Part shown: positions 17,883 to 26,729 of the stretch, one piece after another | Layout of the letters: the number at the start of each line of letters is the position of its first letter | Position numbering within the stretch: position 1 is the stretch's first letter | Source of the DNA: Bacteroidetes bacterium 43-93 | GTDB taxonomy: Bacteria; Bacteroidota; Bacteroidia; Chitinophagales; Chitinophagaceae | Length of the DNA: 64,000 bases | Direction: 5' to 3' | Assembly (NCBI GenBank): GCA_001897855.1 | Contig: MKUO01000018.1 | Location: forward strand, 83,513 to 147,512 | Notes under the pieces: model-generated | The model's database searches: none | Seen by the model: only the letters and a program-made list of their open reading frames with translations | What the model was told of the DNA's origin: nothing | Made by a program: the position numbers and the translations under genes

Positions 17883-18770
17883 TTAGACCTTAGCCATCAT
17901 TTCCTTATACAATATCTTCACCAGCCCATCAGCAAGTCCTATTTTAGGTACATAAATCTCATCGGCATTGGCCCAGCGCATTACTGCTATATATATCTGC
18001 AGGGCGGGCACAATCACATCGGCACGGTCGCTACGGAGATTGTAAAGGTGCTTACGGTCTTCGATAGAAGTATAGCTTAACTCTTTATAATAATCTTTCA
18101 ACAGGTCCAGCGGCAGGGGCTTACCTTCCTTGCGTTTGGACATAGAAAATACTTTATTGATATTACCGCCACTACCAATGATCTCTACCGGCTGAAACTC
18201 TCGCGTGTGGGTTTTTATAAACCACTTCATATGTTCCCATTGCTCATCTGTAACGGTATTATTGAGCAAACGGATGGTGCCAATATTGAAAGATTCTTTG
18301 AAAACGATATGATTTTCTGAAAACAAAGTAACCTCGGTACTGCCACCACCCACATCTACATACAGGTAAGAATGGCCCGAGGCAAGGTTTTCGGCTATAT
18401 GCGTTTCATAGATAACATTGGCCTCTTCCTTACCGCTGATGATATTGATATCGATGCCTGTTTCGTCCATGATCTCTTTAAGGATGGCCGGGCCGTTGGC
18501 AGCATCGCGCATGGCAGAAGTGGCGCATGCTTTTACCGCCTCTACATTGTAGAGCTCCATTAACAGCTTATATGCCTTGATGGTATTGATAAGCCTTTTC
18601 TTTTTCTCGGGGCTGATGATACCTTTTTCGAAGACATCGAAACCCAAACGAAGAGGGATGCGTAAAAGGCTCAGCTTGGTAAAATCAACACTGCCATCCT
18701 TATATACGGATGTTTCAGAAATTAATAACCTTGCGGCGTTTGACCCTATATCAATAGCAGCTAATATCAA
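17883..18770 (-). CDS. ppx: Ppx/GppA-family exopolyphosphatase
   Basis: 295 aa, the short single-unit form with only the two actin-like domains. A-A-I-D-I-G-S-N-A-A-R-L-L-I near the start is the phosphate-1 loop, and D-V-G-G-G-S-T-E-V is the phosphate-2 motif. It removes terminal phosphate from polyphosphate, or from pppGpp. The start is TTG 18770, overlapping the ppk stop by four bases (TTGA), with A-A-G-G-A a few bases upstream. Translation is therefore coupled to ppk. Convergent gene pressure is absent downstream; 108 bases separate it from the next gene. Confidence 0.92.
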   Translation of the reverse strand: MILAAIDIGSNAARLLISETSVYKDGSVDFTKLSLLRIPLRLGFDVFEKGIISPEKKKRLINTIKAYKLLMELYNVEAVKACATSAMRDAANGPAILKEIMDETGIDINIISGKEEANVIYETHIAENLASGHSYLYVDVGGGSTEVTLFSENHIVFKESFNIGTIRLLNNTVTDEQWEHMKWFIKTHTREFQPVEIIGSGGNINKVFSMSKRKEGKPLPLDLLKDYYKELSYTSIEDRKHLYNLRSDRADVIVPALQIYIAVMRWANADEIYVPKIGLADGLVKILYKEMMAKV

Positions 18771-20845
18771 TCCTTATAGTGTTTACCCTGCAAATATCCG
18801 TAAATAGCCACTTGCGAGCGTATTTCGGGATCATTTTTTTTAGGTGTTACGTAGTTATTACTTTGTTCGTTATCGAGCACACGGGCCTTTACATTCTCTG
18901 ACAACTGGATCTTTAGAATATCTTCCAGCTCCTTCTGAATTTCGGGATCGTTCACGGGACATGCAGCCTCTATCCTGTGATCGAGGTTGCGTATCATCCA
19001 GTCTGCTGAAGATATGAAAAACTTAGGATTACCACCATTATGAAAAACAAATACACGGGCATGCTCCAGGTATTCGTCAATAATGCTGATGGCCTGTATG
19101 TTTTTTGCAAAAGACTTGTGCTGCGTATAAGCGCAGCAACTGCCGCGGATAATCATCTTTACCTCTACCCCTGCGCGTGCAGCTTCATATATTTTCGCTA
19201 TCAGTTCCTGATCTACGAGGCTATTGGATTTAATAATGATAGATGCATCCTTACCTGCCTTTGCAGCCTTGATCTCTTTACTGATCATCTCTGCAAAAAA
19301 GCTACGCATAGTTACCGGTGCAACAGGAAGTGTTTTACATTTTCTTAATGCTTCGAATTTGGGGTTTGCAGACTCGAGGTAAGCGAATACCCTGGTGATA
19401 TCTGCAAGTATGTTTTTATCGGTTGTCAGCAGGCAATGATCTCCATAATAACGGGCGGTGCCTTCGTTAAAGTTGCCCGTGGAAACGAAACCGTAAGATT
19501 TGGTCTTATTAAACACCTTCTTTTTAATGATGCACAGCTTGGCATGCACCTTCATGTGCGGCTGGCCGAGGAATACCTTTACGCCTTCTTCTTCGAGCCG
19601 GCTTTTCCACTGCAAGTTGGCCTCTTCATCGAAGCGGGCCCTTAATTCTATTACCACCGTTACCTCTTTGCCATTGCGTACCGCATTGATAAGGGCGTTA
19701 ATGACCTTAGAGTCTTTTGCGAGGCGGTAGGCCGTGATCTTGATACTATTAACAAACGGATCGATAGCTGCTTCGCGGAGTAGGTCTATTATGGAATCGA
19801 ATGAATGGTAAGGGAAATGCAGCATTACATCGCGCTTTTCCAGCACGTCCATAATGCGGGTGGGCTGCTTCAGCAACGGATGAACGAACGGGCGCGGACG
19901 TGGTGTAAGATCATTAAACACCCCCGGCGGAAAATTCATGAAGTCTTTAAAGTTGTGAATACGGCCGCCGGGTAAAAGATTGTCTTTCTTAGATAAATTC
20001 AATCGTTTCACCAGGTAATCGAGCAGGCTGGCATCGATATGCCTGTCGAACACGAAACGGGTGGCGCGGCCACGCTTGCGGTTCTTGAGGCCTTTTTCCA
20101 ACTCGTCGATAAGATTGGTGCTTACGTCGTTATCCATTTCCAGTTCCGCATCGCGCGTTACTTTAATGATATAGCCAAGGAAGCGATTGAAGCCAAACGG
20201 AGCAAACAGATTAGGCAAGCTAAAACGAATGATATCTTCCAGCAGGATAATATCTTTCTCACCCTCGGTAGATGGTGGAAGGATAACGAAGCGTGGCAAT
20301 ACTTTGGCAGGTATCTCTATCAATGCATAACGCTGCATCATTGGGTTTTTAGTATCGCCGAGGACGCATGCCAGGTAGATAGACTTATCGCGCAACAAGG
20401 GGATCTGCGGAATGCTTTCTATCATCAGTGGTACGATCTCTGTACGCACTTTTTCATCGAAATAGGCAGTGACAAACTCCTTCTGCTGCTTGTTGAGCTG
20501 CTTTTCGTTTTTGATATATATATTATCTTTCTCCAGCTCTGATATCACATCTGCATATATCGCGTCAAATTCTGATTGCTGGTTGATAACAATCTGCTGT
20601 ATCTGCGCTAGTATTTTATCAGGATTATTTTCGAGATGTATGCGGGCGACCTTGCCTATGCGCAGCATCCTGTTGAGCGTGGCAACACGCACCCGGAAAA
20701 ACTCATCAAGATTATTGGAAAAAATACCCAGGAAGCGAAGCCTGTCGTAAATATGATTATCTGTATCTCCTGCCTCCTGTAAAACCCGTGCATTGAATGA
20801 TAACCAGCTGATATCCCGTATAATGGTCTGCTTTGTAGACTTCAC
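18767..20845 (-). CDS. ppk1: Polyphosphate kinase
   Basis: 692 aa, full PPK1 length. The N-terminal domain (about 8-110) contains R-D-I-S-W-L-S-F-N-A-R-V and N-N-L-D-E-F-F-R-V-R. The head domain is at about 120-310, with C1/C2 catalytic domains to the end. H434 in M-K-V-H-A-K corresponds to the autophosphorylated histidine, and E-H-A-R (594-597) matches the second conserved histidine region. S-T-G-N-F-N-E lies at 455-461. It makes polyphosphate from ATP, reversibly. The start is GTG 20845; no better in-frame codon lies nearby. It is the first gene of a two-gene operon with ppx. Confidence 0.96.
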   Translation of the reverse strand: MKSTKQTIIRDISWLSFNARVLQEAGDTDNHIYDRLRFLGIFSNNLDEFFRVRVATLNRMLRIGKVARIHLENNPDKILAQIQQIVINQQSEFDAIYADVISELEKDNIYIKNEKQLNKQQKEFVTAYFDEKVRTEIVPLMIESIPQIPLLRDKSIYLACVLGDTKNPMMQRYALIEIPAKVLPRFVILPPSTEGEKDIILLEDIIRFSLPNLFAPFGFNRFLGYIIKVTRDAELEMDNDVSTNLIDELEKGLKNRKRGRATRFVFDRHIDASLLDYLVKRLNLSKKDNLLPGGRIHNFKDFMNFPPGVFNDLTPRPRPFVHPLLKQPTRIMDVLEKRDVMLHFPYHSFDSIIDLLREAAIDPFVNSIKITAYRLAKDSKVINALINAVRNGKEVTVVIELRARFDEEANLQWKSRLEEEGVKVFLGQPHMKVHAKLCIIKKKVFNKTKSYGFVSTGNFNEGTARYYGDHCLLTTDKNILADITRVFAYLESANPKFEALRKCKTLPVAPVTMRSFFAEMISKEIKAAKAGKDASIIIKSNSLVDQELIAKIYEAARAGVEVKMIIRGSCCAYTQHKSFAKNIQAISIIDEYLEHARVFVFHNGGNPKFFISSADWMIRNLDHRIEAACPVNDPEIQKELEDILKIQLSENVKARVLDNEQSNNYVTPKKNDPEIRSQVAIYGYLQGKHYKD

Positions 20846-20865
20846 CTAATATATTTTTGCAGCAG

Positions 20866-20873
20866 CAAAAATA
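20866..20873 (-). promoter_or_regulatory. Candidate -7 promoter element of ppk-ppx
   Basis: TATTTTTG on the minus strand, 20 bases upstream of the GTG start. No TTTG box at N19 was seen. Confidence 0.4.
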
Positions 20874-20921
20874 ACCTCATAATTGAGGCTTGCCGTACCT
20901 AAATATACAAAAAAGCAGACT

Positions 20922-21416
20922 TTACAATTTCTTAATACGCTCTATCAGCGCACTGGTAGAATATCCTTCTACAATAGGTATGATCTGCACCTTGCCACCA
21001 TAGCTCTGCACATGGTTTGCACCCACTATGGTATCGATGGTATAATCACCCCCTTTTACCAATACATCGGGGCTGATGGATTTGATGAGGTTCTCCGGAG
21101 TATCCTCCTCAAAAAAACAAACAGCATCTACAAACATCAGCGAAGCTAACTGAAATGCCCTATCCTGCTGGTTATTAACGGGGCGCTCCTGCCCTTTCAA
21201 TCGCTTTACGGAAGCATCGGTATTAATGCCTACTATTAATATATTGCCTTCATCGGCAGCCTTAGCCAACAGATCGATGTGACCACGATGCAGAATATCG
21301 AAACAGCCGTTGGTGAACACAATCTTTTTGCTGAGCGAACGCCACATGTGTATATGCCTGTCAATAACAGTAGCATTATCGAGTATCTTATTTTCTATCC
21401 ACTGTAACTTGTGCAT
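20922..21416 (-). CDS. rfaE2: Heptose-1-phosphate adenylyltransferase, kinase-less
   Basis: 164 aa. A single cytidylyltransferase-fold domain with F-T-N-G-C-F-D-I-L-H-R-G-H (nucleotide-binding H-x-G-H at 43-46) and, later, G-Y-S-T-S-A-L-I-E-R-I, typical of the C-terminal half of HldE/RfaE. It would transfer AMP to D-glycero-beta-D-manno-heptose 1-phosphate for lipopolysaccharide core synthesis. The sugar kinase half (RfaE domain I) is not in the window, as in many Bacteroidota where the two are separate. The first 29 bases overlap the end of the upstream flippase-like gene, so the pair is co-translated. Confidence 0.88.
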   Translation of the reverse strand: MHKLQWIENKILDNATVIDRHIHMWRSLSKKIVFTNGCFDILHRGHIDLLAKAADEGNILIVGINTDASVKRLKGQERPVNNQQDRAFQLASLMFVDAVCFFEEDTPENLIKSISPDVLVKGGDYTIDTIVGANHVQSYGGKVQIIPIVEGYSTSALIERIKKL

Positions 21417-22392
21417 TGTGCTGTTTACGGTTTAGTATTGGCAAAAGTATTAAAGAAATGACACCCAACACCAGGATGATACCTACCTGCACCGACCAGG
21501 ACACCCAACCAAAGGCGATCCCGTTAGCTTCGGCGATACCATATACCAGCAATGTTTTGCCAACAGCCAGGGGGTAAAGCCCGATGCCACCCTGCGTGCC
21601 TATCATACCTATACTGCCAGCAACCAATACCACCAGCGCCACAGACAAGCCAAGGTGCTCTGTAATAGGCATACTCCAGAAGCCCAGCACTATCAGGAAC
21701 CAGTATGCCCCCCATATCAGCAGCGTGTATAAAAGGAACATACCGCTCTTCTTTAATTTGAAGATAGACATTACCCCATCGGCAAGGCCCTTTATGAATT
21801 TGCCAACCTTAGTATGCTTAAACTTGCGATATACAACGACAACGGCGGCAATGCCTAACAACATTCCGCCTATTAGTATGAGATAAAGATTAGTGTGATT
21901 GCCGCCACTGCTACCCATAGCATCGTTGATCATTTTACCAACCACATCGGCCTCCAGGAAGAAGGCCATCAATACAATGATACCCAGGCATACCACATCA
22001 AAGGCACGCTCAGCCACTATCGTGCCTATCATTTTATCTGCAGGTACTTTTTCGTAGCGTGCCAGTACGGTGCATTTGGCAACTTCGCCCGCCCGCGGTA
22101 TAGCAAGGTTGGTCACATAGCCTATCATTACGGCAAAAAAAGTATTGGCAGTAGTAGGACGAATGTCCATAGGCTCCAGTAACAACTTCCAGCGTAGCGC
22201 CCTGAACCAATGCGACAGAAACCCGATAATGAATATAGGCACCAGCATCCACAAGCGCGTTGCCTTGATGGCATCCAGCATCGAAGAGCGCTGTTCCGGG
22301 GATAGTTTACTCATCATCCAGTAAATAATGCCCACGCCCAGCCCGAGGAAAACGACATATTGCAATATCGTGAGCAGGGTCTTTTTATTCAT
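21388..22392 (-). CDS. YbhN/UPF0104-type integral membrane protein
   Basis: 334 aa, with about eight predicted membrane helices. Features of the lysylphosphatidylglycerol-synthase membrane-domain superfamily are present: W-F-R-A-L-R-W early, F-F-A-V-M-I-G-Y-V-T-N-L-A-I-P-R-A-G-E and G-G-I-G-L-Y-P near the end. Members move or modify lipids (flippase-like); no catalytic domain is attached, so it is not an aminoacyl-lipid synthase by itself. Order panD, this gene, rfaE2 on one strand with small spacings (17 bases, then overlap) suggests one operon. A link to envelope lipid or LPS assembly is inference. Confidence 0.85.
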   Translation of the reverse strand: MNKKTLLTILQYVVFLGLGVGIIYWMMSKLSPEQRSSMLDAIKATRLWMLVPIFIIGFLSHWFRALRWKLLLEPMDIRPTTANTFFAVMIGYVTNLAIPRAGEVAKCTVLARYEKVPADKMIGTIVAERAFDVVCLGIIVLMAFFLEADVVGKMINDAMGSSGGNHTNLYLILIGGMLLGIAAVVVVYRKFKHTKVGKFIKGLADGVMSIFKLKKSGMFLLYTLLIWGAYWFLIVLGFWSMPITEHLGLSVALVVLVAGSIGMIGTQGGIGLYPLAVGKTLLVYGIAEANGIAFGWVSWSVQVGIILVLGVISLILLPILNRKQHNAQVTVDRK

Positions 22393-22409
22393 AGCAATAA
22401 AGATAGCTA

Positions 22410-22754
22410 TTATAATTTATTGCCTGCCTTAGGGAAGATAACAGCCGGCTTGAATTGCTTTGCTTCTTCAAAATCCATGTGCGCGTAAGAAATAACGATC
22501 ACCGTATCGCCCACAGAGATGCGATGCGCAGCGGGGCCGTTCATGCAGATCATGCCACTGCCACGGATGCCGCGGATAACATAGGTTTCGAGACGAGCCC
22601 CGTTATCCATGCTCAATACCTGCACCTTCTCGCCCTCTATCATGTTTGCAGCATCCATCAGATCTTCATCTATGGTAATGCTACCGATGTAATTGAGGTT
22701 CGCTTCCGTTATTTTAACGTGATGCAGTTTTGATTTTAATACTTCTATTTGCAT
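22410..22754 (-). CDS. panD: Aspartate 1-decarboxylase
   Basis: 114 aa, normal length. The precursor self-cleavage site is G24-S25 in N-Y-I-G-S-I-T-I-D, creating the pyruvoyl group. Further conserved stretches are [22 protein letters not shown] and D-T-V-I-V-I-S-Y-A. It makes beta-alanine for pantothenate and coenzyme A. First gene of the panD-flippase-rfaE2 run. A TACCTTTG element ends only seven bases upstream of the ATG. Confidence 0.96.
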   Translation of the reverse strand: MQIEVLKSKLHHVKITEANLNYIGSITIDEDLMDAANMIEGEKVQVLSMDNGARLETYVIRGIRGSGMICMNGPAAHRISVGDTVIVISYAHMDFEEAKQFKPAVIFPKAGNKL

Positions 22755-22761
22755 AGCGGCG

Positions 22762-22769
22762 CAAAGGTA
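22762..22769 (-). promoter_or_regulatory. -7 element almost touching the panD start
   Basis: TACCTTTG on the minus strand is a perfect -7 match. The expected transcription start would be within a few bases of the ATG at 22754, implying a leaderless or nearly leaderless mRNA. No -33 TTTG was seen. Confidence 0.45.
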
Positions 22770-22888
22770 CGAATTTCCATATCTTTTAGCTGCGAAGACG
22801 CAAAGAAGCGATAATCATTTATTAATGACACATTATCAATAACTATTGCCGTATATCTGCTAACTTCATCGTACTAAAAAACTACATT

Positions 22889-23302
22889 ATGCCACACACT
22901 CTGTACCTGAATTACAATGGCAATGCGGAAGAAGCCATTAATTTTTACAAAGACAACCTGAATGGTACGCTGGTATCATTACAACGCTTTGGTGATACAC
23001 CAATGCCGGGGAATGAAAAGGATAAAGACAAGATCATGCACGCTGTGCTAGACCTGCAGGGTTTTATCATTATGTTCTCTGACGGCAATGATGAGCACAA
23101 GGTAACCTTTGGCGATAATTTCTCTATTGCACTCGATTTTAAATCAGAAAACGAGATGGAAAAAGCTTTCCAGGCCATGAGCGCGGGCGGACGGGTAACG
23201 ATGCCGCTGCAAGACACCTTCTGGGGTGCACGCTTTGGCATGTGCACCGACAAATTTGGGGTGAACTGGATGTTTAATATGGATAAAAATCAGCAGCAGT
23301 AA
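22889..23302 (+). CDS. PhnB-like VOC-superfamily protein
   Basis: 137 aa. N-terminus H-T-L-Y-L-N-Y-N-G-N-A-E-E-A-I-N-F-Y, then a metal-ligand-like glutamate or histidine region (K-I-M-H-A-V-L-D) and the C-terminal F-W-G-A-R-F-G-M-C-T-D-K-F-G-V-N-W. These are hallmarks of the PhnB/DUF1428-like group of the glyoxalase/bleomycin-resistance fold. The substrate is unknown; despite the name, most of this group are not involved in phosphonate metabolism. Monocistronic, divergent from panD and followed by a shared terminator. Confidence 0.88.
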   Translation: MPHTLYLNYNGNAEEAINFYKDNLNGTLVSLQRFGDTPMPGNEKDKDKIMHAVLDLQGFIIMFSDGNDEHKVTFGDNFSIALDFKSENEMEKAFQAMSAGGRVTMPLQDTFWGARFGMCTDKFGVNWMFNMDKNQQQ

Positions 23303-23314
23303 TAGCCACCGGGC

Positions 23315-23351
23315 AAAAAAAAAGGGTTATCGTTTCGATAACCCTTTTTTT
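23315..23351. terminator. Bidirectional terminator
   Basis: An A-tract plus GGGTTATCG pairs with CGATAACCC plus a T-tract, giving a stem of about 16 bp around TTT. It ends both the PhnB-like gene (plus) and the rpsF-rpsR-rplI operon (minus). Confidence 0.85.
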
Positions 23352-23369
23352 ATTTAACGTCTGTCAGTA

Positions 23370-23816
23370 TTATTCACCAACAACTTCAAATTCAATTTCA
23401 AGAACGTTGTCTTTACCGAAATCGATCTGAGCTTTGTGTGTACCTGCTTCTTTTACATCATCTACCAGGGTGATGCGGCGACGGTCGATTTCGTATCCTT
23501 TTTGCTCGCGGATAGCGCGTGCCAGCTGGATAGAGGTAACAGAACCGAAGATCTTACCGCTGGTACCGATCTTAGCGCCCAGTTTCACCGGAGATGCCTT
23601 CAGCACTTCAGTAACTTTAGCTATTTCAGCCATCAGCTTCGCTTCGCGCTTAGCTAATTGCTTCTGGCGTTCCTGCATTACTTTCATATTGCTGGAGCTA
23701 GCCTCGATAGCATATTTTTGAGGTATTAGGTAGTTGCGGGCGTATCCCGGTCTTACTTCTACCAGCTCATGGGCACTGCCCAGGTTGTCTACATCTTTAA
23801 TTAATATTACTTGCAT
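23370..23816 (-). CDS. rplI: 50S ribosomal protein L9
   Basis: 148 aa. N-terminal M-Q-V-I-L-I-K-D-V-D-N-L-G and R-P-G-Y-A-R-N-Y-L-I-P are the conserved 23S rRNA-binding domain of L9. A long connecting helix (about 40-75) and the C-terminal domain follow (K-I-F-G-S-V-T). It is the last gene of the S6-S18-L9 operon, with six bases after rpsR. Confidence 0.97.
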   Translation of the reverse strand: MQVILIKDVDNLGSAHELVEVRPGYARNYLIPQKYAIEASSSNMKVMQERQKQLAKREAKLMAEIAKVTEVLKASPVKLGAKIGTSGKIFGSVTSIQLARAIREQKGYEIDRRRITLVDDVKEAGTHKAQIDFGKDNVLEIEFEVVGE

Positions 23817-23822
23817 GATTTC

Positions 23823-24089
23823 TTACTTTAAAAGGTCAGTTACATAAGGCATCAGTGCCATTTGACGCGCCTTTTTAACGGCGTGAGCTACTTTGCGCTG
23901 GAACTTCAGAGAGTTACCGGTAATGCGGCGAGGCAGCATTTTACCTTGTTCGTTCACAAATTTTTTCAGGAACTCAGCATCTTTGTAATCGATGTACTTG
24001 ATGCCCATTTTCTTGAAGCGGCAGTATTTTTTCTGGCGCTTTTCCACACGGGTAGATGTGAGGAATTTTATATCGTTTTGCTTAGCCAT
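23823..24089 (-). CDS. rpsR: 30S ribosomal protein S18
   Basis: 88 aa. [15 protein letters not shown] followed by [16 protein letters not shown] and A-R-Q-M-A-L-M-P-Y is diagnostic. S18 binds the 30S platform together with S6. Second gene of the operon, 20 bases after rpsF. Confidence 0.97.
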   Translation of the reverse strand: MAKQNDIKFLTSTRVEKRQKKYCRFKKMGIKYIDYKDAEFLKKFVNEQGKMLPRRITGNSLKFQRKVAHAVKKARQMALMPYVTDLLK

Positions 24090-24109
24090 TTTCTAAAGTT
24101 TTTTAAAAG

Positions 24110-24466
24110 TTATGCGTTAGCAGTTTCAGAAACCTTGTTACGCTTTTTAGCGTTGTACTCCACTGCATACTTGTCAAGGCGGGTAACCATCTGACGCATG
24201 ATGTTTTCATCACGGTTGAACTGGATATCCAGTTTAGCGTTCAGATCAGTAGGAGCTTTGAACTCAACTACCCAATAAAGACCGGTTGTTTTTTTAGCGA
24301 TGGGATAAGCCAGTGAACGCAGGCCCCATGCATCTGTGTGAACAACTTCACCACCGTTTTCCTTGATGAAGTCAACATACTTCTTTTGTGCTGCTTTAAA
24401 ATCATCTTCTGCCAGTACGGGCGTAAAGATCAGCATCAGCTCGTAGCTCTGATTTTGTGTTGCCAT
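24110..24466 (-). CDS. rpsF: 30S ribosomal protein S6
   Basis: 118 aa from the ATG at 24466. The frame is open upstream to 24574, but M-A-T-Q-N-Q-S-Y-E-L-M-L-I-F is the normal S6 N-terminus. The promoter at 24561-24592 also leaves only part of the longer form transcribed. G-L-R-S-L-A-Y-P-I-A-K-K-T-T-G-L-Y and D-E-N-I-M-R-Q-M-V-T-R match the family. First gene of rpsF-rpsR-rplI. It has an untranslated leader of about 89 nt rich in GC pairs, possibly autoregulatory. Confidence 0.95.
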   Translation of the reverse strand: MATQNQSYELMLIFTPVLAEDDFKAAQKKYVDFIKENGGEVVHTDAWGLRSLAYPIAKKTTGLYWVVEFKAPTDLNAKLDIQFNRDENIMRQMVTRLDKYAVEYNAKKRNKVSETANA

Positions 24467-24555
24467 AAAAAATTTAAAGTGTTTAAAAATACTCCCAACC
24501 GTCCGGCAGCAACGCCTGGATATCCCCTTACCGGAGATAGCCGAACTGTTTTTGG
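24467..24555 (-). promoter_or_regulatory. Structured leader of rpsF, possible S6:S18 binding site
   Basis: An unusually long leader for this genome (about 89 nt). It contains GC-rich segments able to fold, including a CC-A-GGC / GCCGG stem and CCG trinucleotides in the part before GGACGGTTGGGAG. Many bacteria carry an S6:S18 autoregulatory RNA motif at this place. Assignment here is by position and the CCG-containing GC-rich look only; no covariance search was done. Confidence 0.3.
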
Positions 24556-24560
24556 GACTG

Positions 24561-24592
24561 CAAATGTATAGCAATATTTTAAAAACAGCAAA
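24561..24592 (-). promoter_or_regulatory. Promoter of the rpsF-rpsR-rplI operon
   Basis: Minus strand TTTG (24589-24592), 20 bases, then TACATTTG (24561-24568), a near-perfect consensus. The start should be near 24555. Confidence 0.6.
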
Positions 24593-24736
24593 ATAAATGG
24601 GCGGAATCTCTAATGTATTAACTTAAAGCAATAATCAATAATATGACATTCGCATTAGAAAAATACGGATTGCGTAATAGTACATTTATAGTGTGAAAAG
24701 AGGAGGTGCTCATGACAAATCATAAACAAACTCAGC

Positions 24737-26704
24737 ATGAAGAAACACTTTACGCTATTATCTGTGCTATTATTGGCGGCTTGTAGCAACTCATTAGCCC
24801 AAAATATAATATTTAAAGAAGATTTTGAACATTTTAACAGCCCTGTGATAACGGGTTGGAATACATCTACCCATACCGGCCCGGATGGCTGGCAGGCCAA
24901 CCTGATGTACCTGGCCGTAGGATCCACAAACCCTAAATGCTTCTGCTACAACCTGCCAAACACCTTAAATATGAGGAAAGTCGCTGGCATATCTGACTGC
25001 GGTGGGGCGCACATGTTTAACTACAACAATATCAATGACTTTATGTACACGCCGGCTATTAACCTGAGCGGCCGTAATAGAGTTATACTGAAATGGGACT
25101 CTTACTTCTGGAAAAAGACAGACGGAGTGTTTACAGAAAAAGCTACGGTAGAAGTATCTGTGGATGGAGGCACCAACTGGGATGTAGTAGCTAACGTGCC
25201 TGCCAATAAGGATAATTACAATTTCTCTACCTACATTGCTGATATCAGCGTATATGCCGGGTATAGCGATGTGCGCATTGGTTTTAGGTATAGCGACGGC
25301 GGTGGCTTTTTTAGCGGGTGGGCTGTAGATAATGTGCAGGTATTTGAGCCAAGTAATAAAGACCTGTCGCTTACAAACATCACCCCCGAGAATGACCTGC
25401 TGGGATATTTGAAGATAAATACCGGATACAATCACCGCTTTAGCGTGTATAACATTGGCACCGATACCGTTCACGAGTTTACCTTGAATTATCAGCTGGA
25501 TAATGGTGCCATCATTACAGATAGTATCAGGAATGTGTCCATCCCCGGATTCACGGGCCAGGATTTTGTGCATAAAATACCGGACACATTAACATCACTG
25601 GGTAAGCACCCGGTAACAGCATGGGTGAGCCTGGCAAATGACACCCTGCACTGGAACGACACACTGCATACCAACCTGACGGGCGCTTATTTTATGCCGC
25701 AGAAAATTGTAGCAGTAGAAGAAGGCACCGCTACATGGAGCGCTACCGGACCGCAGGGAATGGTGTATATGAAAAAACTATCGGACACCACCGGATACTA
25801 CGCCTGCCAGGTATCCGTACATGATACCGACCCTATGATGACAGCTGCAACACGGCCTTATTCGGACTATCTCTTTAACCTGGACCAGAACTATGTGCCT
25901 TACTACCTGCTGGACAGGAGAAACCCTGTGGATATAAACAGGCTATTAGAAGAAGTGAAGAAACGCCAGGATTATTTTGGGTTTGCCGATATCAATATAG
26001 ACCCGAAAATAGACGGCAATGCATTTCATGTGACCACTAAAATTCATCCGGCGGTAGATATGACGGGCGACTATCGCGTGCTGCTAATTATAACGGAAGA
26101 TGACGTATCAGGCACAGCGCCGGAATGGGATCAACAGAATATATTTTCGGGCGGGAAGCTGGGGCCGATGTTTGGATATGAAAACCTGCCTAACCCCATC
26201 CCTGCAAAAGACATGAAATATCAATATGTAGTGAGGGGTATCTGGCCATCGCCTGATGGCACCCAAAACCTGCCTGCCTCTATGATACATGACCAGATAT
26301 ACACCGTAAACTTTGACGCAGTACTCCAAGACTCCTGGAACAAAGGCAGATTAAGAGCGAATATCTTTTTGCTGCGAATGTCTGACAGTTCTGTAGTTAA
26401 CAGCAATAAGATCCTTTTTTACCTGGATATAAAAGATAAAGAGCTGGTATACGCAAACGCTTTGCTATACCCCAACCCTGCAACCGAGGCATGCAAACTG
26501 GTATTTGATGCAAAAAACAATAATAGCATGACCCTCAGTGTTACCGATATCAGCGGCAGGATAATAAAACAATATGATACCCAATACCAGGCGGGGAAAA
26601 ACGAAATATCAATAGATACAAGGTCAATGCCAAACGGCTTGTATTTTGTAAATATGATATCTGCAGACGGCAGAAAAACATTGAAACTGCAGGTAATACG
26701 CTAA
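24737..26704 (+). CDS. T9SS-exported protein with cysteine-less Omp28-like domain
   Basis: 655 aa. N-terminal signal (1-22) that is ambiguous: L-A-A-C at 13-16 resembles a lipobox, while S-L-A-Q fits signal peptidase I. Residues 25-203 form a jelly-roll domain of the MAM/cleaved-adhesin type (D-S-Y-F-W-K-K, G-W-A-V-D-N-V-Q-V-F). A CARDB-like domain is at about 207-320. Residues 322-480 resemble Omp28: V-E-E-G-T-A-T-W-S-A-T-G-P-Q-G (327-341), then Y-Y-L-L-D-R-R. The two expected cysteines are S335 and G338. The T9SS type A sorting domain is at about 576-655 (L-Y-P-N-P-A-T-E). Surface-exposed; function unknown. Confidence 0.85.
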   Translation: MKKHFTLLSVLLLAACSNSLAQNIIFKEDFEHFNSPVITGWNTSTHTGPDGWQANLMYLAVGSTNPKCFCYNLPNTLNMRKVAGISDCGGAHMFNYNNINDFMYTPAINLSGRNRVILKWDSYFWKKTDGVFTEKATVEVSVDGGTNWDVVANVPANKDNYNFSTYIADISVYAGYSDVRIGFRYSDGGGFFSGWAVDNVQVFEPSNKDLSLTNITPENDLLGYLKINTGYNHRFSVYNIGTDTVHEFTLNYQLDNGAIITDSIRNVSIPGFTGQDFVHKIPDTLTSLGKHPVTAWVSLANDTLHWNDTLHTNLTGAYFMPQKIVAVEEGTATWSATGPQGMVYMKKLSDTTGYYACQVSVHDTDPMMTAATRPYSDYLFNLDQNYVPYYLLDRRNPVDINRLLEEVKKRQDYFGFADINIDPKIDGNAFHVTTKIHPAVDMTGDYRVLLIITEDDVSGTAPEWDQQNIFSGGKLGPMFGYENLPNPIPAKDMKYQYVVRGIWPSPDGTQNLPASMIHDQIYTVNFDAVLQDSWNKGRLRANIFLLRMSDSSVVNSNKILFYLDIKDKELVYANALLYPNPATEACKLVFDAKNNNSMTLSVTDISGRIIKQYDTQYQAGKNEISIDTRSMPNGLYFVNMISADGRKTLKLQVIR

Positions 26705-26729
26705 GGAGATCGTGGCTTTGCATCAACGA

